This document shows positions 44,017 through 52,489 of a DNA stretch of 64,000 nucleotides, in pieces. Within the stretch, counting starts at the first letter, position 1. Every line of letters starts with the position of its first letter. Origin of the DNA: Streptomonospora mangrovi (lineage in GTDB: Bacteria; Actinomycetota; Actinomycetes; Streptosporangiales; Streptosporangiaceae); NCBI RefSeq assembly GCF_027604915.1, contig NZ_JAJAQC010000037.1, positions 1 through 64,000 on the forward strand. Reading direction: 5' to 3'. Under the pieces are notes generated by a model that saw only the letters and a list, made by a program, of their open reading frames with translations, was not told the origin of the DNA and did no database searches. Both the position numbers and the translations under genes were made by a program.

Positions 44017-44940
44017 GTGACGGTGACGACATTGCGGAAGGCGCTGCGGACGGCGGGCACGGCCGCCGCCATCACGGGCGCGGTGGGCCTGGCGGGGATC
44101 GGCTACGCGGCGGTGATCGAACGGAACTGGTTCCGCCTGCGCCACTACGAGATCCCGCTGCTGGACCCGGGCAGCCCGCGCCTGCGCGTGCTGCACATCT
44201 CCGACGCCCACCTCACCCCGGGCCGCCGCATGCTGCTGGACTGGCTGCGCGGGCTGGCCGACCACGAACCCGACTTCGTGGTGAACACCGGCGACTCCCT
44301 GGCCCACCCCGACGCGGTCGAGCCGTTCATCTCGGCGCTGGGCCCCCTGCTGGAGCGCCCGGGGGCGTTCGTCTACGGCTCCAACGACATGTACTCGCCG
44401 CAGTTCAAGAACCCGGCCCGGTACCTGTGGCGCAGCAGCCGCGAAGACTACAACAAGCGCACCGTGCCCGACCTGCCGTGGCGCGAACTGGGCGCGGCCA
44501 TGACCGACGCCGGCTGGCTGGACCTCAACAACCGCAAAGGCGTGATCAAGGCGGGCGACCGCCGGGTCGCCGCCGCGGGCGTGCACGACTCCCACATCGG
44601 CCTGGACCGCTACGACAAGGTGGCGGGCACCGCCGACGCCGACGCCGACCTGCGCCTGGGGGTCCTGCACTCCCCCGAGCCGGCCAACCTGAACCGCTTC
44701 GCCGCCGACGGCTACCAGCTCCTGCTGGCCGGCCACACCCACGGCGGCCAGCTCTGCCTGCCGTTCTACGGCACCCTGGTGACCAACTGCGGCATCGACC
44801 GCCGCCGCGCCTGGGGCCTGCACCGCTACGCCGGCACCTGGCTCCACGTCTCCGGCGGCCTGGGCACCTCCCCCACGGCCCCCGTCCGCTTCGCCTGCCG
44901 CCCCGAGGCCAGCATCATCGACCTGGTCGCCCAGGACTGA
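44017..44940 (+). CDS. Membrane-anchored metallophosphoesterase
   Basis: 307 residues. An N-terminal span (ALRTAGTAAAITGAVGLAGI) then a calcineurin-like domain: HISDAHLTPG, VNTGDSLAH, YGSNDMYSP (the usual GNHD is GSND, as in its close relatives) and LAGHTHGGQLCLP. Equivalent to Rv3683, next to ponA2 in mycobacteria, here separated by three inserted genes. Could act on cell-wall or nucleotide phosphoesters; substrate unknown. Confidence 0.88.
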   Translation: MTVTTLRKALRTAGTAAAITGAVGLAGIGYAAVIERNWFRLRHYEIPLLDPGSPRLRVLHISDAHLTPGRRMLLDWLRGLADHEPDFVVNTGDSLAHPDAVEPFISALGPLLERPGAFVYGSNDMYSPQFKNPARYLWRSSREDYNKRTVPDLPWRELGAAMTDAGWLDLNNRKGVIKAGDRRVAAAGVHDSHIGLDRYDKVAGTADADADLRLGVLHSPEPANLNRFAADGYQLLLAGHTHGGQLCLPFYGTLVTNCGIDRRRAWGLHRYAGTWLHVSGGLGTSPTAPVRFACRPEASIIDLVAQD

Positions 44941-44967
44941 GCCGCACTCAGCCCCGCCGCGCCCCGG

Positions 44968-45612
44968 TCAGTCGCCGCCGGCGGACGCCGGCGCCGCCGT
45001 CCCGACCTCCCGGTGGAAAAAGTCCAGGAACGGCTGCGATCGCGCGTAGAGTCCCGAGACGAAGTCGGCGGCCCAGTTCGCGAGCACGGGGTCGTCGATG
45101 CGCTTGGCTCCGGCGGGAGCCCAGCGGTCGTCGTAACGGACGTGGTAAATGACCCGGCGCCCGTAGACCATGAGTTCGGGAAGAGGGGACCGGTGTTCAT
45201 GCTGACGCACCGCTTCGGCTTCGAGAACACCGATCTCGTACCCGCATTCAACGAAAACCCGGTGGCTCTGCATCTCCCAACGCAAGTACGGGGTCAACGG
45301 ATTCTCGACTACGCGCAGCCGCCGCAGGCGCAGCCCTTGCCTGGTATAGGTCGCGATCCCCTCGTGCAGCGCCGGACGCTCGCTTTCAAAGATCTCGAGG
45401 ACGCGTTTCCAGTCGTTGGCGAGGAAAGCCTGCCACGCGGGGTCTCCCTCCTCGTAGAAAACCTGCGACCGTTCGAGTTTCCATACGTCCCCGACCATGT
45501 CGGGGTCGGCCCGCAGTGCCGCGGCGTCAGCGTGGTAGGCGGGCCGGTCCATGACACGCCCGTCAGCCGCACGAACAGCGTCAAGCATCTGGGATGTCAG
45601 GTTTTGCGGCAC
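44968..45612 (-). CDS. DUF6879 family protein
   Basis: 214 residues. The DUF6879 core is clear: VWKLERSQVFYEEGDPAWQA, RLRRLRVVENPLTPYLRWEM, and FLDFFHREV near the end. These proteins are common, variable accessory genes in actinobacteria, typically near XRE or DUF397 genes; biochemical role unknown. GTG 45610 with GGAG nine bases upstream overlaps the end of the small upstream gene by 32 bases. Base composition is visibly less GC-rich than neighbours, hinting at horizontal acquisition. Confidence 0.82.
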   Translation of the reverse strand: MPQNLTSQMLDAVRAADGRVMDRPAYHADAAALRADPDMVGDVWKLERSQVFYEEGDPAWQAFLANDWKRVLEIFESERPALHEGIATYTRQGLRLRRLRVVENPLTPYLRWEMQSHRVFVECGYEIGVLEAEAVRQHEHRSPLPELMVYGRRVIYHVRYDDRWAPAGAKRIDDPVLANWAADFVSGLYARSQPFLDFFHREVGTAAPASAGGD

Positions 45613-45850
45613 GAAGCATCACTCCAGGGATGATAACCAGGCGCTCGTCGGAGCCGATGCTCATACCCGGCGGCAGGCGATCGGCATATCGTTGCGTCGC
45701 ATCGCGGCCCACGATCGCGATGTCACCGTTGTCGAGTTCCCAGATCTCCGGGCAGTCGTTGTCAATACGGCTCTTGCGCAGTTCGGCGGCCGTCTTTCCG
45801 AGGCGGCGTCTGAAACCGGCGGTGGGATCGGCATCCCAAAGGCGCTCCAT
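45581..45850 (-). CDS. Small partner protein of DUF6879
   Basis: 89 residues. CPEIWELDNGDIAIVGRDAT and SIGSDERLVIIPGVML are typical of small actinobacterial proteins found directly upstream of DUF6879 genes. No known function or motif. Starts with ATG; overlaps the DUF6879 gene, so both are one unit. Composition matches the low-GC island. Confidence 0.65.
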   Translation of the reverse strand: MERLWDADPTAGFRRRLGKTAAELRKSRIDNDCPEIWELDNGDIAIVGRDATQRYADRLPPGMSIGSDERLVIIPGVMLRAAKPDIPDA

Positions 45851-46141
45851 GAGAACTCCTCAGTCCGTTGGTCGGATTAGAAGACGTTCCCCCGACCACC
45901 GAGACAACGCGGCCCGTCCGGAATGAGACAACAAGTGGCCACCAAGGTTGACAACGACGGTACTACCCCGAGCCTTCGGAGGGGCGGAAATCCCCTCCCT
46001 ACCGAGTTGTCGCATTCGGAGAAACGACCCCAGAACAGCACGTAGCACCCGAGGGCACGCCGCGCGCCCGCGAGTTCGTCACGCTTCGTGGTCGCCGCAC
46101 GGGTTCGGGCCGGGTTGGGTGGGCGGTGGCAGACTGGAGGG

Positions 46142-46822
46142 GTGTACCGGGAACGTGCGTCGCGGGTGGCGGGGGCCGTGGTGTGGCGGGGGGCGGCCGT
46201 CGCCGGGCGGGAGGACCATCGGGTGATGCCCGACGGGTGCATGGACCTGCTGTGGTGCGCGGGGCGGCTGGTGGTGGCCGGGCCCGACACCGCGGCGCAC
46301 TTCGCGGCGTGGAGCGCGGACGGACCGGTCGTGGGGCTGCGGCTGCCGCCCGGCATGGGGCCCGCGGTGCTGGGGGTGCCCGCGCGGGAGTTGCGCGATC
46401 AGCGGGTGGAACTCGAGGACGTCTGGCCGGCGGGTGAGGTGCGGCGCATCGCGGAGAAGGCCGGGGAGTCCGGGCCGGGGGCCGTGCTGGAGGCCCTGGC
46501 CGCCGAGCGGCTGCGCGAGGCGGGCGGCGTCGACCCGGTGATGGCGGCGGTCGCCGGCCACCTGGCCCGGGGCGCGTCCGTGGCCGCCGTCGCCGAGGCC
46601 ACCGGGCTGGACACGCGGCGGCTGCACCGCAAGAGCACGGCGGCGTTCGGATACGGTCCCAAGACCCTGGCGCGGATCCTGCGGTTCACCCGGGCGCTGG
46701 AGGCCGCGCGCGCCGGCACGGCCTACGCCGAGGTCGCCGCCACGACCGGCTACGCCGACCAGGCGCACCTTTCGCGCGAGGTGCGGGCGCTGGCCGGCGT
46801 GCCGTTGGGTACCCTTACGTAG
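46142..46822 (+). CDS. AraC-family regulator with DUF6597-type sensor
   Basis: 226 residues. N-terminal sensor (DHRVMPDGCMDLLWCAGRLV, a DUF6597 signature), then an AraC-type DNA-binding domain (VAAVAEATGLDTRRLHRKST and TAYAEVAATTGYADQAHLSR). CAGACT ends six bases before GTG, so leaderless translation is likely. The gene's end overlaps the converging VOC gene by eight bases; such AraC/VOC pairs are common and may be functionally linked. Confidence 0.88.
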   Translation: MYRERASRVAGAVVWRGAAVAGREDHRVMPDGCMDLLWCAGRLVVAGPDTAAHFAAWSADGPVVGLRLPPGMGPAVLGVPARELRDQRVELEDVWPAGEVRRIAEKAGESGPGAVLEALAAERLREAGGVDPVMAAVAGHLARGASVAAVAEATGLDTRRLHRKSTAAFGYGPKTLARILRFTRALEAARAGTAYAEVAATTGYADQAHLSREVRALAGVPLGTLT

Positions 46823-47216
46823 CGGCGCCGGGCAGCGGCGCGAACAGGTCGACGTGGTTGCCGTCGGGGTCCACCACCACCGCGTAGCGCTGCCCCCAGA
46901 ACGCGTCCCAGGGCTCCATCTCGCCGGTGTGGCCCGCCGCCACCAGGTCGGCGTAGAGGCGGTCCACCTCGGCGGCGTCGTCGCAGGCGAACGCCATGCC
47001 GACCCCTCCCCCGGCGGACGGCTGCCAGTCGGGGTCGATGGACCGGACGACCTCCACGGTGTCCCACAGGATGCTGACCCCGCCGCCCACCTTGTACTCC
47101 ACGTGCTGTTCGCCGTCGGCCTCGGCGGGGATGTCCAGGCCGAGGCTCCGGTAGAACGCCAGGGACTTCCCCATGTCGGCGGCGACGATCTCCACCGCGC
47201 TGAATCGTGCTGTCAT
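46815..47216 (-). CDS. VOC-superfamily (glyoxalase-like) protein
   Basis: 133 residues. FSAVEIVAADMGKSLAFYRS and YAVVVDPDGNHVDLFAPL are standard vicinal-oxygen-chelate ends. Metal ligands are not complete for glyoxalase I (Glu near HVEYK, Asp/His in DPDGNHVDL), so it may be a resistance, binding or isomerase protein. Converges on the AraC gene. Confidence 0.85.
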   Translation of the reverse strand: MTARFSAVEIVAADMGKSLAFYRSLGLDIPAEADGEQHVEYKVGGGVSILWDTVEVVRSIDPDWQPSAGGGVGMAFACDDAAEVDRLYADLVAAGHTGEMEPWDAFWGQRYAVVVDPDGNHVDLFAPLPGAAT

Positions 47217-47404
47217 ACGGCCCACGCTAGGCGGTGGCTCCCCCGCAGGTCTTGAAGGTTTCGGACACCTTGTCCCCGTTTTTTGCTCCCCGGCCTCTAC
47301 TCCCCGGCCGCTGCCCCATCCCCTTCCGCTGTGGGCGGACACCCTCTGATCCCCTGCCCCGCAGCCCTGTCCCCTGTCCGCTGAAACCCTTGAAGGAGAC
47401 ACCC

Positions 47405-47986
47405 ATGACCGCCGCCGTCCCCACCGCCGAGCGCGGGACCGACCGGTTCTTCGTCGTGACCGGTGGTCCCGGCTCGGGCAAGAGCACCCTGCTGGACCAC
47501 CTGCGGCCGCTGGGCCTGGCCTGCGCGCCCGAGGCGGGTCGCGCCGTCATCCGCGACCAGGCGGCTATCGGCGGGCGCGGGCTGCCCTGGGCGGACCCCG
47601 GCCTGTTCGCCGAGCTGATGCTGGCGTGGGACATGCGCTCCCACCGCGAGGCGGCCGCCGCCGAGGGCGCGGTGGTGTTCGACCGGGGCGTGGTGGACGT
47701 GCTCGGCTACCTGCGGCTGTCGGGCCGCCCGGTGCCCGAGCACGTGGCGGCCGCCGCCCGCCGGGTCCGCTACCACCGCCGAGTCTTCGTCGCCCCGCCC
47801 TGGCCCGAGATCTACCGCACCGACGGCGAGCGGCGGCAGTCCCCCGCCGAGGCCGAGCGCACCTACGACGCCATGGTGACCGCCTACACCGAGCACGGCT
47901 ACGAGCTGGTGGAGCTGCCGCGCGTGCCCCCCGCCGAGCGCGCCCGGTTCGTGGCCGAGTCCGTGGCGGCGTGGGCGCGGGGGTAA
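47405..47986 (+). CDS. AAA-type NTP-binding protein (AAA_28-like)
   Basis: 193 residues. P-loop VVTGGPGSGKSTLLDHL, then CAPEAGRAVIRDQAA, FDRGVVDVLGYL and YRTDGERRQSPAEAERTY, the arrangement of small predicted ATPases/kinases (AAA_28). AAGGAG lies six bases before ATG. Monocistronic; convergent with the TetR-methyltransferase unit. Substrate unknown. Confidence 0.85.
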   Translation: MTAAVPTAERGTDRFFVVTGGPGSGKSTLLDHLRPLGLACAPEAGRAVIRDQAAIGGRGLPWADPGLFAELMLAWDMRSHREAAAAEGAVVFDRGVVDVLGYLRLSGRPVPEHVAAAARRVRYHRRVFVAPPWPEIYRTDGERRQSPAEAERTYDAMVTAYTEHGYELVELPRVPPAERARFVAESVAAWARG

Positions 47987-48010
47987 GGGCCACCGCCCGC
48001 GCCCGAGCGC

Positions 48011-48646
48011 TCAGCGCCGGCGGACGCCGTCCAGCACGGCGGCGACCAGGTCGTCCACCACCTCGGGTGCGACCTCGGGTGGCGCCGCGCCGGGCAGGGG
48101 TCCCGGAGGGGGCAGGACCAGTTCGTGGCAGGCGCCGACGACCATGGTGGCCACGGCCTCGCACCGCGCCCCGGCCGCCACCCGCCCCAGGCGCTGCTCG
48201 GCGCGCAGGTACTCGGCGATCCCGGCGCGCAGCCCGCGCCCGTCGGCGAGCGGGTTGGGCAGCGCCGCGAAGCGCTCCAGCACCTTGGGGCGGGAGGCCA
48301 GGCCGGCGAACGCGGGGAGGATCGCGCGGTGCAGGGCGATGCCGTGCCGCACGATCGCGCGCAGGTTGTCCTCGACACCGCCGGTGCCGGCGACCGGCAG
48401 CGGCCCCAGCGCGCGCTCGGCCGCGCGCACGTGCGCGTGCAGCGCCAGGGCCAGCAGCTCCTCCTTGTCGGCGAAGTGGTTGTAGAGCACTCCGGCGGCG
48501 ACCCGGGCCTCGCGTGCGATGTCGCGGACGGTGAGTCCGGCGGCGCCGCGCTCGGCGACCAGGCGCTCGGCGGCGGCGACGAGGTGGTCGCGCAGCGACG
48601 GCCCGCCGCCGCCGTCGCGCAGGACGGCCGCTGTTCTGGGTGACAT
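48011..48646 (-). CDS. TetR/AcrR-family regulator
   Basis: 211 residues. HTH: AERLVAERGAAGLTVRDIAR and ARVAAGVLYNHFADKEELLA. It is the second gene after the methyltransferase (41 bases apart, same strand), and tandem TGAAC palindromes sit in the methyltransferase promoter, so the unit is probably autoregulated. ATG 48644 or the GTG immediately before it are equally possible starts. Confidence 0.87.
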   Translation of the reverse strand: MSPRTAAVLRDGGGGPSLRDHLVAAAERLVAERGAAGLTVRDIAREARVAAGVLYNHFADKEELLALALHAHVRAAERALGPLPVAGTGGVEDNLRAIVRHGIALHRAILPAFAGLASRPKVLERFAALPNPLADGRGLRAGIAEYLRAEQRLGRVAAGARCEAVATMVVGACHELVLPPPGPLPGAAPPEVAPEVVDDLVAAVLDGVRRR

Positions 48647-48687
48647 CACCGGTCATCGTATGCGGCGCCGGGCGGCCCGACCCCGCC

Positions 48688-49533
48688 TCAGCCCTCGGGG
48701 CGGTGGGCGGTGGCCAGCCAGGCGGCGCCGGTCAGCCGCACGGCGCCGCCGGACTCGAACGCGCGCAGCGCCCCGGTGATGGCGTCGCGCGCCTTGGCGG
48801 CCGAGGCCGCGTCGGCGCGGTCGAGGAGGTGGCGCACCGGCCCCCAGCCGGCGAGGAAGGCGCCGGCGTCCTCGGCGTCGGCGCCCCACACCTGCGGCGC
48901 GCGGACCTCGCGGACGCCGATCCCGGTGAACCCGGCGGCCTCCAGCACCGCGCGGACGTGGTCGGGGTCGGCCATGGACACCGCGCCGCGCACCCCGTCC
49001 TCACCGCTCTCCACCGGCAGGTAGGGGGCGGCGGCCGCGAAGACGGCACCGAGGTCGTTGCGGTCCATCCCGCGCAGGAACAGCAGCGCGAGCCGGCCGC
49101 CGGGGCGCAGCGCGCGGGCGACGTTGGCGAAGGCGGCGACCGGGTCGGCGAAGAACATCACCCCGAACCGGCTGAGGGCGACGTCGAAGGCGCCGGGCGG
49201 GAACGGGTGCACCTGCGCGTCGGCCTGCTCGAACGCGGCGTTGGCCACCCCCTCCTCGGCGGCGGTGGCCCGCGCGCGGGCCAGCATCGGACCGGACAGG
49301 TCGACACCGAAGGCGCCGCCGGGCGCCGCGCGGCGCGCGGCCAGCCGGGTGACCTGGCCGCATCCGCAGCCGATGTCCAGGACGCGCTCGCCCGCGCCGA
49401 TGGCGGCGGCCGCGAGGAGGGGGTCGTTGAAGCCGCTGTTGACGGCGTCGTAGCGGGCCTGGTGCTCGGCCCAGTGGGCGCCCTCGTAGCCGTTCCAGGC
49501 GCGGGACTGCTCGGTGTTGACGACTGTGCTCAT
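48688..49533 (-). CDS. Class I SAM-dependent methyltransferase
   Basis: 281 residues. VLDIGCGCGQVTRLAARRA is motif I, GVDLSGPMLARARATAA motif II, and DVALSRFGVMFFADPVAAF a post-I segment like ubiquinone/menaquinone-type methyltransferases. Substrate probably a small metabolite. ATG 49531 with GGAAGG eight bases upstream. First gene of a two-gene unit with TetR; two operator palindromes lie 42-69 bases upstream. Confidence 0.88.
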   Translation of the reverse strand: MSTVVNTEQSRAWNGYEGAHWAEHQARYDAVNSGFNDPLLAAAAIGAGERVLDIGCGCGQVTRLAARRAAPGGAFGVDLSGPMLARARATAAEEGVANAAFEQADAQVHPFPPGAFDVALSRFGVMFFADPVAAFANVARALRPGGRLALLFLRGMDRNDLGAVFAAAAPYLPVESGEDGVRGAVSMADPDHVRAVLEAAGFTGIGVREVRAPQVWGADAEDAGAFLAGWGPVRHLLDRADAASAAKARDAITGALRAFESGGAVRLTGAAWLATAHRPEG

Positions 49534-49574
49534 CGGGGTGGCCTTCCGCCGCTGGGGGATGGTGCGCAGCATCG

Positions 49575-49602
49575 TGAACGGGTGTTCATGAACGCGTGTT
49601 CA
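49575..49602. promoter_or_regulatory. Tandem TGAAC-N4-GTTCA operators
   Basis: Two adjacent 14-bp palindromic sites, TGAACGGGTGTTCA and TGAACGCGTGTTCA, directly abutting, upstream of the methyltransferase-TetR unit. TetR proteins often bind such paired sites as two dimers. Confidence 0.75.
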
Positions 49603-49705
49603 TAATGACCGCGCGGCGATGCCGCGTCAACCACCCCGACCGCCCCCGACAGCCGGACGGGCGGCACCGCGTGCGGCGGGCCGCCCGAACGGAGACGGCC
49701 GGTGT

Positions 49706-50215
49706 CTAGCTGGACCGGGGGTCGATCCGGGTGGACACCCGGCGCGCCGCGCGCCCCGCCCGCTTGCGGGCGCGGGCGGTGGAGCGGCGGGCGTGGTGCA
49801 CCGCGTGCTGGGCGTCGTAGACCACCTTGGGCGGGCGCCGCCGGGGCTCGGTGGCCACCAGCACCAGGGCGCCGAGCAGGCCGAGGTCCTTGATCGCGCC
49901 CTCGCGCGCCGAGGGCACGGCCTGGCCCTGGGCCGCCGCGACGATCGAGGGCACCGCCTGGGCGGCCATGACGACGCACGCCAGCCGGGTGCCCTTGCCG
50001 AGCAGCAGCAGAGTGCCGGCGCCGACCCCGGCGGCGGCCTGCACCCGCACCACCAGCACGGGGTTGTCGGGCACCCACGCATACCTCTTGGAGAGCCGGC
50101 TCACCATGGGCGCGAGCGCCTCGGCCCGCGGCTCGGGGTCGCGCAGGGTCTCGACCGAGTCCACGATGAACGGGGCGGCGAGCAGTCGCTGAAGCTGTTT
50201 GCGTAGCACTCCCAT
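49706..50215 (-). CDS. DoxX-family membrane protein
   Basis: 169 residues. Opens MGVLRKQLQRLLAAPFIVDS, has a helical loop with EPRAEALAPMVSRLSKRYAW, three to four spans (VLVVRVQAAAGVGAGTLLLL; DLGLLGALVLVATEP) and a basic tail rich in Arg/Ala. DoxX proteins are linked to quinone/redox or thiol systems; the role is open. Divergent from an SDR gene. Confidence 0.85.
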   Translation of the reverse strand: MGVLRKQLQRLLAAPFIVDSVETLRDPEPRAEALAPMVSRLSKRYAWVPDNPVLVVRVQAAAGVGAGTLLLLGKGTRLACVVMAAQAVPSIVAAAQGQAVPSAREGAIKDLGLLGALVLVATEPRRRPPKVVYDAQHAVHHARRSTARARKRAGRAARRVSTRIDPRSS

Positions 50216-50360
50216 GCTGAGCCGTATACCCGGGACGTCCCCAAAGATCCGGCGCCGCCGCGACTTTTGCCCGCCCGGCGGGCGCCGCCCGCGCGGGCCT
50301 GCGAGTTCGACGGCGGTTTTCCGCCAGACCGCGCGGCGCCCGGCGGCCAGGATCCTGGCT

Positions 50361-51158
50361 ATGGATCTTCACCTCACCGACAAGGTCGCCGTCGTCACCG
50401 GCGCGAGCAAGGGCATCGGCCTGGCGGTCGCCCAGGGGCTGGCCGAGGAGGGCGCGCGGGTGGTCACCGCCAGCCGCACGGTCACCCCCGAACTGGCCGA
50501 ACTGCGCGACGCCTACGGCGCCACGGTCGTCACCGCGGACCTGGCCAGGCCCGAGGCCGCCGCCGAACTGGTGGGCGCCGCCGTCGACGCCCACGGCGGA
50601 ATCGACGTCCTGGTCAACAACGCCGCCGTCAGCGAGCCCGCCCCCGACTTCGTCAGCGCCGACGACGACGCCTGGCGGCGCGTCTTCGACCTCAACCTGT
50701 TCGGCACGGTGCGCGTGACCCGCGCGGCCGTGCCCGTGCTGACCACGCGGGGCGGCGGCGCGATCGTCAACGTCAGCTCGGTCAACGCGCGCATGCCCGC
50801 CGCGAGCATCGTGCACTACTCCGCCTCCAAGGCGGCCCTGACCAACGTCGGCCGCGCGCTGGCCGAGGAGCTGGGCGCCAGCGGGATCCGGGTCAACACG
50901 GTGTCGCCGGGGCCGGTGCGCACACCCATGTGGACGGCCGAGGAGGACGGCTTCGCCAACGGCTTCGCCGCGCGGGCCGGCATCACCGTGGACGAGGTCA
51001 TGGACCGGCTGCTGCCGGAGACCTTCGCGGTGACCACCGGCCGGGTGAGCGAGCCGCGCGAGGTGGCCGACGTGGTGCTCTTCCTCGCCTCGCCGCGCGC
51101 GGCCAACATCACCGGGTCCGACTACGTGATCGACGGCGGCGTGCTCAAGACCGCCTGA
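50361..51158 (+). CDS. Short-chain dehydrogenase/reductase
   Basis: 265 residues, classical SDR. VVTGASKGIGLAVAQGLAEE, VNNAAVSEP, catalytic Ser in VNVSSVNAR, YSASKAALTN and the C-terminal ITGSDYVIDGGVL. Basic residues after the second strand (SRTV) suggest NADP. It stands alone; no substrate clue. Confidence 0.9.
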   Translation: MDLHLTDKVAVVTGASKGIGLAVAQGLAEEGARVVTASRTVTPELAELRDAYGATVVTADLARPEAAAELVGAAVDAHGGIDVLVNNAAVSEPAPDFVSADDDAWRRVFDLNLFGTVRVTRAAVPVLTTRGGGAIVNVSSVNARMPAASIVHYSASKAALTNVGRALAEELGASGIRVNTVSPGPVRTPMWTAEEDGFANGFAARAGITVDEVMDRLLPETFAVTTGRVSEPREVADVVLFLASPRAANITGSDYVIDGGVLKTA

Positions 51159-51227
51159 GCCCGGGGCGCGCCGGGGCGGCGGGCCGCGCCGGGCGCCCCC
51201 GTACCCCGGCGCGGCGGCGCGGCGGCC

Positions 51228-51422
51228 TCAGCGGTCGGAGTCGCCGACGCAGTGGGTGAACACGTTCATGTTCAGCCCGACCAGGCCGCCGGACTCCTGG
51301 GCGGTGTTGCAGGCGCGGTAGGCGTCGTCGTGGAACGTCCCGGCCGAGGCGGCGCCGCCCGCCGCCCCGAACAGGCCGAGGGCGAGCAGGCCGGTCGCGA
51401 CGATCCGTCGGGGCAGCCGCAT
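51228..51422 (-). CDS. Small secreted protein
   Basis: 64 residues. A signal peptide (MRLPRRIVATGLLALGLFGA, likely cleaved after ASA) leaves a ~37-residue mature peptide with two Cys (YRACNTAQES, FTHCVGDS) that could form one disulphide; the GLVGLNMNVF core is mildly hydrophobic and reminiscent of chaplins without matching them. AAGGA seven bases before ATG. Family not recognised; a secreted surface or signalling peptide is possible. Confidence 0.65.
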   Translation of the reverse strand: MRLPRRIVATGLLALGLFGAAGGAASAGTFHDDAYRACNTAQESGGLVGLNMNVFTHCVGDSDR

Positions 51423-51524
51423 CGAGTGTCCTTTCGGGTGCAATTACGGGAAAACGGGCACATGGCCCGCGGTCCACGAACGAATGTGGTCGTCCGGTTA
51501 CCCTACGCCACCGATCCGGATCTC

Positions 51525-52403
51525 TCAGGCGTTCGGTCCGGATCCCGTGCCGGACTTCTGCCGCACCGCCCGGTGCCGCCACAGCCACACCACGTCGCGC
51601 CCGAACGACCAGCACAGCAGCGCCAGCGCGGCGCCGGCCGCCGCCGGCGCCGCCCAGGGCGCCGCGACCACCGGCACCCCGGCGGCCAGCGCCACCAGCA
51701 CGACCCCCTGCGCCCCCGCCACCGCCTTGCGGGCCGTCGAGGGGGGCAGCGGCGCGCGCAGCCACGGCAGCACCCGGCCCGCCCCGCCGAACATGTAGCG
51801 CATCGCCCCGATGGCCAGCACCCACGCGCCCACCGGCCCGGCGGCGGCGTCCGCGCTGAGCACCAGCAGCAGCACCGCGTCGACCTCCATGTCGAACCGC
51901 GCGCCCAGCGGCGACACCGTGCGGGTGCGGCGGGCCACCCGGCCGTCCAGCGCGTCCAGCGCCAGCGCCACGGCCGCCAGCGCCGCCAGGACCCACCGCG
52001 CGGGGTCGCCCGGGTGCTCCGGACCGCCGGCCAGGCCGTCGGCGACCAGGCCGTCGGCCACCAGCGCGGCCACGCCGCCCACCAGCACCGCGCGCACGAG
52101 AGTGACCGCGTCGGCGGGGCCGAACCTCCCGCCCGCCCGCCGCAGGCCCGCGCCTAGTAGCAGCCACAGGCCGAGCGCGTAGCAGGCGGCCGCCACCGCA
52201 CCGGCGGCGTCCAGGCCGACGCCCGCCCACAGCGCGGCCGTCAGCCCCGCCACCGCCACGCCGGCCGCCCCCGCCGCCCGGCGCGCCGCGCGCGATGCCG
52301 CGGGCGCGCCCGCGCCGGGGGCCGGGCCGCCGCCCGTGGCGCCCGTGCGCCGCTGCGTGGACTCGCCGCCGATGACCGCCTCCCCGGGTATGACCGGGAT
52401 CAC
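51525..52403 (-). CDS. CDP-alcohol phosphatidyltransferase family membrane enzyme
   Basis: 292 residues, six or more spans. The catalytic signature is present: LDALDGRVARRTRTVSPLGA followed by RFDMEVDA (D-x2-DG-x2-AR-x8-G-x3-D-x3-D). It transfers a phosphatidyl or similar group from a CDP-linked donor to an alcohol acceptor; the acceptor is unknown. GTG 52401 is chosen; the upstream sequence lacks a clear ribosome site. Divergent from the dehydrogenase-GT-methyltransferase genes, so likely part of the same pathway. Confidence 0.85.
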   Translation of the reverse strand: MIPVIPGEAVIGGESTQRRTGATGGGPAPGAGAPAASRAARRAAGAAGVAVAGLTAALWAGVGLDAAGAVAAACYALGLWLLLGAGLRRAGGRFGPADAVTLVRAVLVGGVAALVADGLVADGLAGGPEHPGDPARWVLAALAAVALALDALDGRVARRTRTVSPLGARFDMEVDAVLLLVLSADAAAGPVGAWVLAIGAMRYMFGGAGRVLPWLRAPLPPSTARKAVAGAQGVVLVALAAGVPVVAAPWAAPAAAGAALALLCWSFGRDVVWLWRHRAVRQKSGTGSGPNA

Positions 52404-52489
52404 CTTGCACCGGGTATCGTACCGAGCGGCGCCGGAGCGGTCCGCGTCCCGGCGCAGCGGCGGACGCCGCACGAGGAGGGGGACCGCCT

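Noticed and set aside
45860-46048. 62-codon minus-strand frame upstream of the DUF6879 pair
   Set aside because: No ribosome site, no recognisable motif; probably the promoter region.
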